This document shows, one piece after another, positions 36,171 through 45,931 of a DNA stretch of 64,000 nucleotides (its first letter is position 1; every line of letters starts with the position of its first letter). This DNA comes from Chloroherpetonaceae bacterium (GTDB lineage: Bacteria; Bacteroidota; Chlorobiia; Chlorobiales; Chloroherpetonaceae), in NCBI GenBank assembly GCA_028277445.1, contig JANQGG010000015.1:62001-126000 (forward strand), given 5' to 3'. Made by a program: the position numbers and the translations under genes. The notes below the pieces were generated by a model. That model searched no databases. It was not told where the DNA came from and saw only the letters and a program-made list of their open reading frames with translations.

Positions 36171-37277
36171 TCAACCTTCAACCAGTAAATCAGTGATATG
36201 AACTTGATTAACGTTGGGGAATCGTTTTCGCTCTGTAGTTGTAATGAAGGTTTGCCCTCCAATTCCTTTCTCGAGAAAGTTAATAAGTTCACCCGATCTT
36301 TCATAATCTAATTCACTGAAAACATCGTCAAGCAAAAAAATGGGTTTATCGCCAAGCATTTCCTGCATGTAAAGATGCTGAGCGATTTTTAAACAAACCA
36401 CAAATGTCTTATGCTGACCTTGCGAGGCAAATTTTTTTAAGGACATCTCATTGATTCTAAATTCCAGATCATCACGATGCGGTCCAAACAGTGTTGTTCC
36501 GCGGCGAATTTCATCGGTTTGAATCGTAGAAAACCTAGCTTGGATTTTTTTTTCAATACTTTCTGTATCTTCACCCTTTGATAGACTTAAGCCACATTCG
36601 TAGGTTAGATCAGGCAGTTCGGATAAATTGCTAAACTGTGCATAAGAATCAAGTAAATGGGCTCTGAATGTTTCACAGAATGTAAGCCTTTGATGAATGA
36701 TCCTTGAGGAAATGGTAGCCAAAACTTCAGTAAATGAATGTAATTCCGGTCTAAACTTTCCGGTATGTTTTACCTCCGATAACAATCGGTTTCGTTGCAA
36801 TAAGCTTCGTTTATAATTAAGCAGATCTTTTAAGTAGGCTTTGCTGGTTTGTGAGAGCGAGTTATCTAAAAATCGCCTTCTTTCTTGTGGACTTCCTTGG
36901 GTAATGCTAATATCGTAAGGAGAAAGAGATACGCACGGATAATCGCCAACGATTTCTGAAAATGTTTCTAATCGGGTTTTATTTACAAATACATGTTTAC
37001 CTTCGGAAGGAGAGTAATATACTCTTACGGAACTTTGGAACTGATCTTGCCGCTTAAACGATGCTTTAATCTCAAAAAACGGATCATTGAATCTTAATGT
37101 CTCCTGATCTGAAACCGTTAAAAAACTTTTAGTTAACATGGCGTAATGAATGGCTTCAAGGATGTTGGTTTTTCCTGAGCCATTTTTCCCATAGATGATA
37201 TTTATGGATTTTTCCGGGGAGTAAGTTGTAAGAGCATGAGCACGAAAAGACTGGATTGATATATGGTTTAAATACAA
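36171..37277 (-). CDS. recF: DNA replication and repair protein RecF
   Basis: A 368-residue RecF, an SMC-like ATPase that binds gapped DNA and helps load RecA. Walker A is YGKNGSGKTNILEAI (about residue 30). The signature region is FASQGQHKTFVVCLK (about 285), and Walker B is IFLLDDVFSELD (about 318). An ETTERKRFP-like end strand follows. It lies 31 bp downstream of dnaN and 3 bp upstream of dciA, in the classical origin operon. Confidence 0.96.
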   Translation of the reverse strand: MYLNHISIQSFRAHALTTYSPEKSINIIYGKNGSGKTNILEAIHYAMLTKSFLTVSDQETLRFNDPFFEIKASFKRQDQFQSSVRVYYSPSEGKHVFVNKTRLETFSEIVGDYPCVSLSPYDISITQGSPQERRRFLDNSLSQTSKAYLKDLLNYKRSLLQRNRLLSEVKHTGKFRPELHSFTEVLATISSRIIHQRLTFCETFRAHLLDSYAQFSNLSELPDLTYECGLSLSKGEDTESIEKKIQARFSTIQTDEIRRGTTLFGPHRDDLEFRINEMSLKKFASQGQHKTFVVCLKIAQHLYMQEMLGDKPIFLLDDVFSELDYERSGELINFLEKGIGGQTFITTTERKRFPNVNQVHITDLLVEG

Positions 37278-37308
37278 TCGCCCTCCGGTTTCTTTATATA
37301 GAATGGGA

Positions 37309-38439
37309 TTAAACGTTTATTCTAACCGGCATAATCAACATTAACAAATCTTCTTCAGGCTCTTTGTCATAAATGGGCTTTAAAATCGTTGCTCGTGTTG
37401 ACGTGCTAAATTCAAACTCAATTTCTTCTGTTTCAATATGCGTTAGCGATTCTTCCAGAAATTTTGAGTTAAATCCGATTTTTATAGACTCGTTGCTATA
37501 ATCGCAAGTTAAGGTTTCTTCTGCTGAGGCGCCTTCATCAATATTTTCTGCAGATAGATCAACACTGTTTTGTTCGATGTTTAAGCGAACATCGCCTCTG
37601 GAAGAAAATTGTGAAACTCTTTTTACCGAACTTAACAGGTTTGAGCGATTAACCAGCAGTTTTTTATCATTTTCAAGTGGTATAACCGCTTCGTAATTCG
37701 GATAACTTTCAGAAATCAAACTAGCTACCAAAATTGTATTGTTTGTTTCAAAGCTTATTCTCAGGTTTTCCGTATCAATGGATATTTGTACGTCTTCATC
37801 CACAATAAGCTTATCTACAATATTTAAAACGCGAGAAGGTATAATAATTTGATGATTTTTTTCAGCGCCGGTTTCATGTTGTTTTGAAAGCTTTACCAAT
37901 CTATGTCCGTCCGTTGCAACAAACCTTAACAGGCCGGGTTCAATTTCCAATAAAACACCGGTCATTGAGAGCCTCATGGAATCTTTACTCGTAGCAAACA
38001 ATGTTTTATTTATTAAATCCTTTAAAAGCAGCCCACCGAGTTTAAAAGCGATGTTATAGTTTAGTTTTTCTTTATGCCGTTCATCCAAAGCTTTTCTGGC
38101 AGAGATCATGTATTTACCGCGATCGGTTTTAATAATCAGGCTGTAATCCTTATCGGAATCCTTTTTATCAATATTAAACTCAGCCTCGGTATCATAAAGA
38201 CTTTTTAAGGTATCTTGAATTTTTTTTGCTTGTACGGAGATTGCGCCAACATCTTTGGATGAAATCTTTGCAAAGGTAGACATCTCAACATCCCCATCTG
38301 TAGAGAACAAGTACAGTTTCTCATAGTCAATTTTCATCGCCACATTTTCGTAACGAGGGTCGGCAGCTTTTAGCGGCAAGGCTAATGTGACTTTATTCAC
38401 AGCCTCTGTTAAATCTTTAATATGAGATGAAAAGATCAT
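37309..38439 (-). CDS. dnaN: DNA polymerase III beta sliding clamp
   Basis: A 376-residue sliding clamp with three similar domains. RFVATDGHRLVKLSK at about residue 170 and the C-terminal LLMLIMPVRI are family marks. The clamp dimer encircles DNA and tethers polymerases. It is read leftward after dnaA across a 350-bp gap that carries DnaA boxes. recF follows after 31 bp. Confidence 0.96.
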   Translation of the reverse strand: MIFSSHIKDLTEAVNKVTLALPLKAADPRYENVAMKIDYEKLYLFSTDGDVEMSTFAKISSKDVGAISVQAKKIQDTLKSLYDTEAEFNIDKKDSDKDYSLIIKTDRGKYMISARKALDERHKEKLNYNIAFKLGGLLLKDLINKTLFATSKDSMRLSMTGVLLEIEPGLLRFVATDGHRLVKLSKQHETGAEKNHQIIIPSRVLNIVDKLIVDEDVQISIDTENLRISFETNNTILVASLISESYPNYEAVIPLENDKKLLVNRSNLLSSVKRVSQFSSRGDVRLNIEQNSVDLSAENIDEGASAEETLTCDYSNESIKIGFNSKFLEESLTHIETEEIEFEFSTSTRATILKPIYDKEPEEDLLMLIMPVRINV

Positions 38440-38789
38440 TCTACGTATAATTAGTTTTTAATTGATCAGAATATGTTGAGTTTACTGTTAACACTGTGGA
38501 TATCTGGATAACCGGTTTTAAAACGTCCTTAAACTATTGTTTTTTATTTGCTTACAAGTTTTGTTGAAAACTAGAATTAAGTGGATAACCTGTTAATTTA
38601 AAGCTTAAATACCCACAGTTTTTTTACAGGTTTAATAATTTACATTTTTAGGAACACTTCATCAACAATACAATCAACGTAAATCAGTATTCTTAATAAC
38701 GTCTTATAAACATATTATTCACATTCAGGATGAGCGGATGAATTGATTGAAACTAAGAAAAACGTTTTCTAAGTTTCAGTTGATAACGT
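38440..38789. other. dnaA-dnaN intergenic region with DnaA boxes (possible oriC part)
   Basis: A 350-bp AT-rich gap without genes. It carries TTATTCACA at 38715-38723 (perfect TTATNCACA). On the other strand are ATATCCACA (38495-38503) and TTATCCACT (38580-38588), each one base off consensus, plus ATACCCACA near 38610. This cluster, with the box upstream of dnaA, suggests a bipartite origin. The unwinding element cannot be fixed by eye. Confidence 0.65.
38715..38723 (+). promoter_or_regulatory. DnaA box
   Basis: TTATTCACA is an exact fit to TTATNCACA, located 66 bp from the dnaA stop codon in the dnaA-dnaN gap. Confidence 0.7.
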
Positions 38790-40268
38790 TCAAATGGATT
38801 GAAGCTCGATTTTTTTCTTCAGGTCCTGAATATTTGAGCCAATTTCAAATGAATTTTTTATTTCTTTTTCAATGGTGTTTACGGCATGGATAACCGTGGA
38901 GTGATCGCGACCCCCAAAATACAAACCAATCGTTTTATAAGAAGAGCCTGTGAGTTCCTTGGATAAATGCATGGCTACTTGCCTGGCAAAGGCGATCTCT
39001 TTTTTACGAGATTTTCCTTTCATTTGATTGGAAGACACGTTGTAAAAGTCGCACACAACTTTTTCTATAACATCGATGGTAATGCTTCGAGTGCGTTCTC
39101 TAATAAGGTCTTTTAAGACAATTTTAGTCAAGGCAAGATCAATATCTTTATCTTTTTTGTATAACGATGATGTGGCTAAAAGCTTCACCATACATCCTTC
39201 CAATTCTCTGATATTATGCTTGACATGAGTTGCAATGAATTCAATGACCGGTTCGGGAAAATTCGAGCCATTATCAGCCAGCTTTCTTTGAAGAATTGCA
39301 CGACGGGTTTCATAATCGGGCTGCTGCAAATCAGCCGAAAGTCCCCATTGGAATCGAGAAAGCAAGCGCTCTTCAAGACCCTTTAATTCTTTTATAGGCC
39401 GATCTGAGGATAGAACAATTTGCTTGTTGGTTTGATGCAACGCATTGAAGATATGAAAGATTTCTTCCTGAGTTTTTTCCTTACCTTCAAAAAACTGAAT
39501 ATCATCAATAATGAGCAGCTCAACATTTCTATAAAGGGACGAAAAATCCTGTACCCGACCATTTTGAATGGCGCTAACGAATTCAATAGTAAATTTCTCA
39601 CTGGAAACGTACAAAACCATGTTTGTACGCTTATGCAATCGCGCATAATTGCCAATAGCCTGAACCAAATGGGTTTTTCCTAAACCAACGCCACCATAAA
39701 CCACCAAAGGATTAAAGGAGTTTTTACCGGGCGATTCGGCAACGGATTTTGCAGCGGCAAGCGCTAATGCATTACAATCGCCTTGAATAAAATTATCAAA
39801 TTGGTACTTTGGGTTTAAAAAGCTTTCAAACTTTTGAACATTCGTTTTAAAATGAGAGGTTTGTTCCTGAAGCTTTGCACCATTTGTTGAAATTTCTTCA
39901 GGCGGTGGCAAGTCGGTTTTCTGCTGAGGTAATTCAAGAGTTACCGGTTGATACGGGGATTTTTGTACAACCACTGAATAGGTTAACTTTGCATTTTCTC
40001 CGATAACTTCAATGATCGTTCGTTTTAATAGGGCATAGTAATTTTCTTCTATCCATTCATAAAAAAATTGACTCGGTACTTGAATGGTCAATTCCTCATT
40101 TGTCAGCGATAATGGGACAATTGGTTTAAACCAGGTATTGAAACTTTGTGGGTTGATTTTGTTATGAATCTTTTCCAGGCATAATTTCCATATCTCTTCT
40201 GCAGATGCATTTGATGAAGGCATGCTTAAAGCTTGAGATCGTGTTGATTCGGGATCAGTTTCTTTCAT
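38790..40268 (-). CDS. dnaA: Chromosomal replication initiator DnaA
   Basis: A 492-residue DnaA with all four domains. Domain I is [19 protein letters not shown] (from about residue 25). A variable linker follows. The AAA+ domain has [18 protein letters not shown] (about 190) and [13 protein letters not shown]. Domain IV has the DnaA-box-binding signature [16 protein letters not shown] near the end. It is the first gene of the leftward origin series and diverges from rpmH, which marks the strand-switch point typical of the origin. Confidence 0.98.
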   Translation of the reverse strand: MKETDPESTRSQALSMPSSNASAEEIWKLCLEKIHNKINPQSFNTWFKPIVPLSLTNEELTIQVPSQFFYEWIEENYYALLKRTIIEVIGENAKLTYSVVVQKSPYQPVTLELPQQKTDLPPPEEISTNGAKLQEQTSHFKTNVQKFESFLNPKYQFDNFIQGDCNALALAAAKSVAESPGKNSFNPLVVYGGVGLGKTHLVQAIGNYARLHKRTNMVLYVSSEKFTIEFVSAIQNGRVQDFSSLYRNVELLIIDDIQFFEGKEKTQEEIFHIFNALHQTNKQIVLSSDRPIKELKGLEERLLSRFQWGLSADLQQPDYETRRAILQRKLADNGSNFPEPVIEFIATHVKHNIRELEGCMVKLLATSSLYKKDKDIDLALTKIVLKDLIRERTRSITIDVIEKVVCDFYNVSSNQMKGKSRKKEIAFARQVAMHLSKELTGSSYKTIGLYFGGRDHSTVIHAVNTIEKEIKNSFEIGSNIQDLKKKIELQSI

Positions 40269-40719
40269 CAGCGAAAGCTAGAGTTAATATTAACAATTAT
40301 TTAAACCTCAAAGCTATCAACATCTTAAGACGCTTTGTTGGTAAAATTATTATAAATATTGCAAGGATAAATTAAAGGCTTATTGATAAAAATCACAAGT
40401 TATTAACATTCAGCGTGTATTTATAACTTATTTTAATGTATGAACTTAAAAGGATTCTCCAGAAAATGTCCGTTTTGCAGTGTTTTAAAACGGAGAATAA
40501 AAAACCTAACTTTAACCGACACGATTAAAGTTTTCAACAAGTTATCCACATTTGATAAACGTGTGTTTATAGACCAAACCCCATGATTAAAAAATAAAAT
40601 TAGGGTTGAGGCAGGACCTGTGAACAGGATAAGAAAAAGATAGTAACATCCAAACTTGTTTTTGAAAAAACGTTGTTTTATCTTCACCCTATTTTCCCGT
40701 AATATAAAATTCGGTAAAG
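40269..40719. other. dnaA-rpmH divergent region (probable oriC part and two promoters)
   Basis: A 451-bp gene-free, AT-rich stretch between divergent dnaA and rpmH. It contains a perfect DnaA box at 40542-40550, AT-rich runs such as AATTATTATAAATATTG near 40345, and a small palindrome CCTGTGAACAGG near 40618. It must hold the promoters of both operons. Gene orientation switches here from leftward to rightward, supporting its place at or next to the origin. Confidence 0.65.
40542..40550 (+). promoter_or_regulatory. DnaA box (perfect)
   Basis: TTATCCACA, the exact high-affinity DnaA-binding sequence, 274 bp upstream of the dnaA start in the divergent region. Confidence 0.8.
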
Positions 40720-40878
40720 ATGAAACGTACGTATCAACCTCATCAGCGAAAGAGGCGCAATAAACATGGTTTTAGGGCAAGGATGGCAACGAAAAACGGA
40801 AGACGAGTGATATCGGCAAGGCGTTCAAAAGGTCGGCAAAAAATTTCGGTGAGTTCTGAATCCAAGCATAAAAAGTAA
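40720..40878 (+). CDS. rpmH: 50S ribosomal protein L34
   Basis: A 52-residue, very basic protein beginning [19 protein letters not shown] and continuing [16 protein letters not shown], the unmistakable L34 sequence. The last eight residues (SSESKHKK) are a short tail beyond the usual 44-46. It heads the conserved rpmH-rnpA-yidD-yidC series to the right of dnaA. Confidence 0.97.
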   Translation: MKRTYQPHQRKRRNKHGFRARMATKNGRRVISARRSKGRQKISVSSESKHKK

Positions 40879-40923
40879 GGGTTAGATGAACGGCGGCGAT
40901 GCCACTAAATCAAAGCTTGTAAC

Positions 40924-41361
40924 TTGGAAGAAAAGGGATCGGGCGTTAAACAAACGCTAAAAAAATATGAAATCCTTAGATCAAAGATTCTCATAAAAAA
41001 GGTATTTGAATCCAACTTATGTGTCAGGTCGTCATTTATTAGATCGAAGTGTATTTGGGTTAAGTGTAAAGGCTTCAAAAAACAGCAGCCAAAAGTTATA
41101 TTTACAGTAAGCAAGAAATTTGTAAAAAAGGCCGCTGAAAGAAATTATATTAAACGAAGATTAAGAGAAGCATACCGTCGGGAAAAATATGCGTTAATGA
41201 TTGATGAATTATATGAAGGTCGCCAAGATCAAGTATTGTTGATAGCATTTATGGTTCAGGTTTCGGCTTCAACGCCGCTGAAAAATTACGATTTTAATAC
41301 ATCCATGAAAACATGCTTGATGAATATTAGAAAAACACTGCTTGGAAACGGGAAGATTTGA
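40924..41361 (+). CDS. rnpA: Ribonuclease P protein component
   Basis: A 145-residue basic protein. The RNase P signature is RNYIKRRLREAYR (about residue 73), preceded by VIFTVSKKFVKKA. It binds the RNase P RNA and helps cut the 5' leaders of tRNA precursors. An in-frame stop at 40906-40908 limits the start. The TTG at 40924 is the best candidate; no ATG is available in frame before the conserved LKKYEILRSK. It lies between rpmH and yidD. The catalytic RNA gene is not in this window. Confidence 0.93.
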   Translation: MEEKGSGVKQTLKKYEILRSKILIKKVFESNLCVRSSFIRSKCIWVKCKGFKKQQPKVIFTVSKKFVKKAAERNYIKRRLREAYRREKYALMIDELYEGRQDQVLLIAFMVQVSASTPLKNYDFNTSMKTCLMNIRKTLLGNGKI

Positions 41362-41368
41362 TTAAAGT

Positions 41369-41611
41369 ATGGCAACGTTTTGGGCTGTTATTAATAGCAT
41401 ACCTATTCTATTAATACACATTTACAGAAAATTAATTTCCCCTCTTTTCCCGCCTTCGTGCCGTTTTACACCGACTTGCTCAGCGTATGCCCTTGAGGCA
41501 TTTAAAACACACAATTTTTTTTATGCAACTTGGCTAAGTGTTTGGAGGATTCTAAGATGCAATCCATTTGTTAAGGGTGGTTACGACCCTGTTCCAAAGC
41601 CAAAACAATAA
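41369..41611 (+). CDS. yidD: Membrane protein insertion efficiency factor YidD
   Basis: An 80-residue YidD with the family block [20 protein letters not shown] then [13 protein letters not shown], and [17 protein letters not shown] at the end. It is a small amphipathic protein at the inner membrane that helps YidC insert proteins. The gene lies 7 bp after rnpA and 36 bp before yidC. Confidence 0.96.
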   Translation: MATFWAVINSIPILLIHIYRKLISPLFPPSCRFTPTCSAYALEAFKTHNFFYATWLSVWRILRCNPFVKGGYDPVPKPKQ

Positions 41612-41647
41612 ATTCTCATATTCCAAAGCCACAATTTTAAAAATCTG

Positions 41648-43423
41648 ATGGACAGAAATTCTTTTATAGGGTTTATTTTGATAGCAGTTGTAATGATCGT
41701 TTGGTTTCAAATGATGACGTCGCCAAAGCCCGATCAAATCCCTCAAGAACAACAACGGATTGAATCGTTAGCCAATGCCCTGCAGTCGGACTCGTCGCTA
41801 ATCAATGACTCGCTGGCTCAACAACAAAAAAATGAGAAGCTGGGGGCATTAAGCGCGTTCTCAAAAGGCAGTGAAGAAAAAATCACTATAGAAACCGACC
41901 TGTTTAAGATTGATCTTTCTTCAAAAGGCGCTACCATCAGATCGTTTGTTCAGAAAACCTATTTTGACTACAACATTAAGCCTTTTGATCTTGTCACTAA
42001 TGAGAAGGGTGCGCTTTCGTTGTTGTTTGCGACACGCGATGGGAAAGTTATTAATACCAACGATGTTTATTTTAAAACAAAGCTTCAAGAAAAATCATAC
42101 AGAATTTCCGGCGAGCAAAAGCTTAAAGTCCCATTTGAGCTTGTAGCTGAAGATGGCAAGCGTATTGAAATCATATATACATTTGCTGGAGATTTATACG
42201 AATTTGGATTTGAAACCAATTTAAGCGGTTTTGGCAACTATGTTTCCGGTAATGAATACCAGGTGGTTTGGACTGGCGGTTTGGCCAACGCTGAAAAAAA
42301 TATTGAAGATGAAGCTCTAAATGCTTCGGCTGATGCCTATTTGGGCGGAAGTTTACTGAAAGTTGACGCCAGCGATGTTGAAGAAGTTTTTAAAGAGCAG
42401 CCATCGGGAAATGTTCGCTGGATATCGGTTAAGAGTAAATATTTTGTCGCTTCAGTGATCTCAAAAGATCAAACTGAGGGCGCCTATATAGAAGGCAGCA
42501 GAAACTCCAATGAACCAACGGAGGTTTTTGAAGACTACACGGCTGCCTTAAAACTTAAAATGCCTTACGATCAATCCACGGTTAATAATCGATTCAGCGT
42601 CTACATCGGCCCATTAAAATATAATTTGCTAAAAGCAACCAATTCCGATCTGGAGAAAATTATAGATTTCGGTTGGGAATGGCTTACCCGACCATTTGCT
42701 GAATATTTGATTCTCCCCATATTTAACCTGATGGATAATCACATTACAAACTATGGATTGATTATCATCCTGTTTGCTTTGATTATTAAGGTGATCACCT
42801 ATCCATTAACCATGGCATCAACCAAGTCCATGAAACGAATGGCTGAACTCCAGCCCCAGTTAAAAGCCATCCAGGAAAAGTACAAAGACAATCCTGCTAA
42901 ATTACAATCTGAAATAGGCAATATCTATAAAGAAGCCGGAGTAAACCCTTTAAGCGGATGTTTGCCCACGTTAATTCAAATGCCGCTCTTATTTGCCATG
43001 TTTTATGTGTTTCGTTCATCCATTGAATTGCGTCAGCATGGATTTTTGTGGATAAACGATCTCTCGGTGCCCGATTCGATTTTAGATCTGCCTTTTAACA
43101 TTCCGCTTTATGGCGATCACGTTTCCATCATCCCGATTTTGATGGGTATTGCGGTCTACGGTCAGCAAAAGTTAACCCCAACCACTCAGACCAACGACCA
43201 AATGAAATTTTTGCTGTACCTTTTTCCGGCTATGATGTTGTTATTCTTTAATAATTTACCATCTGGCTTGGGTCTGTATTATTTAATGTTTAATGTCTTT
43301 AGTATTGCTCAGCAATTTTACATTAACCAGACCACCGAAAAAAAACCGGTGGTTATGAAACAAACTCAAAAACCCAAACCCAAATCCAGAACAAAAAAAC
43401 GAAAAAAAGCCGGAACAGCTTGA
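41648..43423 (+). CDS. yidC: Membrane protein insertase YidC
   Basis: A 591-residue insertase of the Gram-negative type. It has an N-terminal helix (FIGFILIAVVMIVWF), a large periplasmic beta domain (about residues 75-340), then five membrane helices. EAGVNPLSGCLPTLIQMPLL at about residue 437 is the core signature. The tail is very basic (KPKSRTKKRKKAGTA), suited to ribosome contact. It inserts inner-membrane proteins alone or with Sec. Confidence 0.97.
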   Translation: MDRNSFIGFILIAVVMIVWFQMMTSPKPDQIPQEQQRIESLANALQSDSSLINDSLAQQQKNEKLGALSAFSKGSEEKITIETDLFKIDLSSKGATIRSFVQKTYFDYNIKPFDLVTNEKGALSLLFATRDGKVINTNDVYFKTKLQEKSYRISGEQKLKVPFELVAEDGKRIEIIYTFAGDLYEFGFETNLSGFGNYVSGNEYQVVWTGGLANAEKNIEDEALNASADAYLGGSLLKVDASDVEEVFKEQPSGNVRWISVKSKYFVASVISKDQTEGAYIEGSRNSNEPTEVFEDYTAALKLKMPYDQSTVNNRFSVYIGPLKYNLLKATNSDLEKIIDFGWEWLTRPFAEYLILPIFNLMDNHITNYGLIIILFALIIKVITYPLTMASTKSMKRMAELQPQLKAIQEKYKDNPAKLQSEIGNIYKEAGVNPLSGCLPTLIQMPLLFAMFYVFRSSIELRQHGFLWINDLSVPDSILDLPFNIPLYGDHVSIIPILMGIAVYGQQKLTPTTQTNDQMKFLLYLFPAMMLLFFNNLPSGLGLYYLMFNVFSIAQQFYINQTTEKKPVVMKQTQKPKPKSRTKKRKKAGTA

Positions 43424-43468
43424 TCGGGCATGTCGTTGAACAGTTGATTTGATCCCACATATTTTTTC

Positions 43469-44068
43469 ATGATGATTGAACAGCTTTATGAGGTTGATGT
43501 ATGGCTTTTCCGATTAGGTAATGAAGCATTTGCCAGTCCGTTTATGGACTGGTTTATGGTTTTTTTAACAAAGTTCAAACAATCCTGGCCAATTGCAGCC
43601 TTTTCTGCCGGCTTTGTGTTGTATCGTCGTAAATGGGATGGCCTTGTCATTATTCTTTTATGCGGGCTTGCCATTGGTATTGCCGATCAAACGGCATCGG
43701 GATTTTTAAAGCCGTTCTTTGAACGCGTTAGGCCTTGTCATGCTTTGGAAGATGTCAGGCTGATTATCAGGCAGGTGCGTTCATTCTCGTTTGCATCATC
43801 GCATGCCGCAAACACGGCAGCAGTAGCAACGGTGATCTGGTATTTTTTCTTTTCTTCAAATTGGTGGGATAAAAGCTTTGCACTATTTTTAGCGATCTAT
43901 GCGCCATTAGTTGCATTTTCACGTGTTTATGTCGGCGTGCATTATCCCAGCGATATTGCAGCGGGAATTATAATCGGGATTTTAAGCGGTTCATTGGTTT
44001 ATATTGCGTATAGCTATGTCATTAAAAATGTGGTTCAACTTAACCGCGAAAAAGAAAAACCTGTATAA
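43469..44068 (+). CDS. PAP2-superfamily membrane phosphatase
   Basis: A 199-residue membrane protein of the type 2 phosphatidic acid phosphatase family. The three catalytic motifs are present: KPFFERVRP (K-x6-RP), SFASSHAAN (SxxH region) and SRVYVGVHYPSDI (SR-x5-H-x3-D). Five or six helices are visible. It is likely an undecaprenyl-pyrophosphate or lipid phosphatase. It follows yidC by 45 bp and may be co-transcribed. Confidence 0.9.
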   Translation: MMIEQLYEVDVWLFRLGNEAFASPFMDWFMVFLTKFKQSWPIAAFSAGFVLYRRKWDGLVIILLCGLAIGIADQTASGFLKPFFERVRPCHALEDVRLIIRQVRSFSFASSHAANTAAVATVIWYFFFSSNWWDKSFALFLAIYAPLVAFSRVYVGVHYPSDIAAGIIIGILSGSLVYIAYSYVIKNVVQLNREKEKPV

Positions 44069-44134
44069 ATTGTCTAAAACCAATCTCCAAAAATCATTTA
44101 TAAACCCTTCTCAACATATTCTAAAATAGGGAAA

Positions 44135-44533
44135 ATGCCGGCTAGTCATAAAATCGATTTCAACGCTAAACTAATTGTAACAACTTGGGAAGGCGAAGCA
44201 GTTGATCAGGATTTTATTGAAGCCATAAAATTGTATCAAAAAAACCTCCAAAATAAACCCGAGTACATAGAGTTTAATGAGGTGGTAAATTTCACCAAAG
44301 TAACCAACATTAAACTAACCATAAACGGCTTAAAAAAACTGGGCGAATTGGCCTCTAGCACCGACCTGGATAAGCATCCTCGTAAGCTGGCCTTTATCGT
44401 TAGCTCAACGCGTGCTTATGGATTGGTTAAATTGTATGAGCTCTACAGGAACTTTTCAAAAAAAGCCAACAAAATGATACGGGCATTTATTAATGAACAC
44501 GAAGCTTACGATTGGCTTAAAATAAAAGAATAA
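44135..44533 (+). CDS. Hypothetical SpoIIAA/STAS-like protein
   Basis: A 132-residue soluble protein. The pattern of an opening strand pair (KLIVTTWEGEA), a helix, strands (YIEFNEVVNF and KLAFIVSSTRAYGLVKLYELY) and a terminal helix (EHEAYDWLKIKE) resembles the SpoIIAA-like STAS-fold family found in proteobacteria and FCB bacteria. No phosphorylatable serine can be assigned with confidence, and no function is known. It lies 66 bp after the PAP2 gene and ends at a small bidirectional hairpin. Confidence 0.7.
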   Translation: MPASHKIDFNAKLIVTTWEGEAVDQDFIEAIKLYQKNLQNKPEYIEFNEVVNFTKVTNIKLTINGLKKLGELASSTDLDKHPRKLAFIVSSTRAYGLVKLYELYRNFSKKANKMIRAFINEHEAYDWLKIKE

Positions 44534-44553
44534 AGACGCCCTCAGGCGTTATT
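44532..44553. terminator. Weak bidirectional hairpin between convergent genes
   Basis: ACGCC-CTCA-GGCGT (44536-44549) is flanked by A-rich and T-rich bases. It lies between the STAS-like gene and the convergent DUF481 gene. The stem is short, so it is only a candidate terminator. Confidence 0.45.
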
Positions 44554-45310
44554 AAAACTGAAACACAATGCCCACGTTGGTTTTGGTATCGGTGAGTTTA
44601 ATGCCATCGGCCGGTTTTGAGTCATATCGGATTTTAACGGTTGCGGTAAAACACACAAACGTTGTGATTGGTAAGTTCAACGTGTTTTCATTCAACAGTC
44701 GATAATCCGAAAACGACGTCATCAAAGGCTGATAGTAAATCACGCCGGTTAACGATGCTTTCGATGCGAACTGTTGAACCACAGAAATGTAATTGCTCCA
44801 CCTGCTCCCGTGCACAATTCTTGGATGTAAAGCATCAGAGGGTAAATTGTAATTTTCATGTTCGAACATAAACGAAGTTCCGAACCTTAACGCGCGGTGT
44901 TTTGCGTGAATCAATGAAAAAAGCAACCCGGCGCCAATAAGCTCGCGGTTATTGATGCGAAGTTTTTTATCCAGGTTAATTTGGCCATACAGCTCAGAAC
45001 TGATCAAGTTGTTCAATCCATAGGTATTTCGGATATGAAGTAACTGTTCGTTTATCAGCCGTTCGCCCTCAGCCCACTCATATTCATTTTCAAAGATAAA
45101 GAATGTGGTTGCCTTGCCACTTGTCCAGTTCATCCGTCCATTAACATTCAAAATAACTTGCTCGGCATTTCCGGTTTTGAATGTTCCGCTCAGCTCTATA
45201 AATGTTGAAAGGCCATCATCTTCGTCATTGCTTCTAAATTTTTCGGTGTTAACCTGGGCTAGAGCATCCGAAACGCTTAAAAGGAATATCCAGAGATAAA
45301 GTAATTTCAT
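44552..45310 (-). CDS. DUF481-type outer-membrane protein
   Basis: A 252-residue protein with a signal peptide (LLYLWIFLLSVSDALA). Its beta-barrel strands include FIELSGTFKTGNAEQVILNV, TFFIFENEYEWAEG, LIGAGLLFSLIHAKH and a closing TNVGIVFQF with terminal Phe, the outer-membrane insertion signal. The 'GN.' turn after the first strand and repeated charged strands match the DUF481 salt-induced outer-membrane family. The role is unknown. Confidence 0.75.
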   Translation of the reverse strand: MKLLYLWIFLLSVSDALAQVNTEKFRSNDEDDGLSTFIELSGTFKTGNAEQVILNVNGRMNWTSGKATTFFIFENEYEWAEGERLINEQLLHIRNTYGLNNLISSELYGQINLDKKLRINNRELIGAGLLFSLIHAKHRALRFGTSFMFEHENYNLPSDALHPRIVHGSRWSNYISVVQQFASKASLTGVIYYQPLMTSFSDYRLLNENTLNLPITTFVCFTATVKIRYDSKPADGIKLTDTKTNVGIVFQF

Positions 45311-45491
45311 AGGCTAATAATCCTTGACATATCTAAGAATGGATGATGAAATCCGGTGGATTCAATTCAATTATTTCTTAAAGAAACGGTGATTATAATT
45401 AAAACTCAATTAAATCCATCAGAGGTTTGTTGAAATGTTGTGGATTGTGCTAAATTGAGACGCATAAAGAACAACCTGAAACCTTATAGCC

Positions 45492-45851
45492 ATGTTGGAA
45501 TCCTATCTTCCCATATTTGCTATTGTTTCCCTTGCAATTATTTTAGGCGCGGTACTTTTAAGCCTAAGCAAATTGATAGGCCCAAAATTATCTAATCCAA
45601 CAAAACTTACCCCCTACGAATCCGGAATTGAACCGGTCGGAAATACCCGGCTTCGAATCACGGTTAAGTTTTACCTTGTCGCCATGATCTTTATCATATT
45701 TGATATTGAAGTGGTGTTTATGTACCCGTGGGCGGTTACGTTTCGTGATTTGGGAGTACTTTCAGGGTTGTTGCCAATGATCACATTTGTGGTCATTTTG
45801 CTTGTTGGGTACGTGTATATTCTCAGAAAAAAAGGATTGGATTGGGATTAA
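45492..45851 (+). CDS. nuoA: NADH-quinone oxidoreductase subunit A
   Basis: A 119-residue subunit with three membrane helices. The conserved loop PYESGIEPVGNTRLRITVKF and the second helix IFIIFDIEVVFMYPWAV are the family signature. It forms part of the quinone-channel region of complex I. It opens the nuoABCD series; the 180 bp upstream presumably hold the promoter. Confidence 0.96.
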   Translation: MLESYLPIFAIVSLAIILGAVLLSLSKLIGPKLSNPTKLTPYESGIEPVGNTRLRITVKFYLVAMIFIIFDIEVVFMYPWAVTFRDLGVLSGLLPMITFVVILLVGYVYILRKKGLDWD

Positions 45852-45931
45852 CGACCGATTTAGCGCTTCGTTATGTTTAAGTATGTGGATATAAAGGTTA
45901 TAAACTGGATTTTGGAAAGGATTGAACATTC

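Noticed and set aside
43913-43928. CACGTG-containing stretch resembling parS inside the PAP2 phosphatase gene
   Set aside because: Only the left half fits (TTTCACGTG); the right half differs at most positions and it lies inside a coding region.
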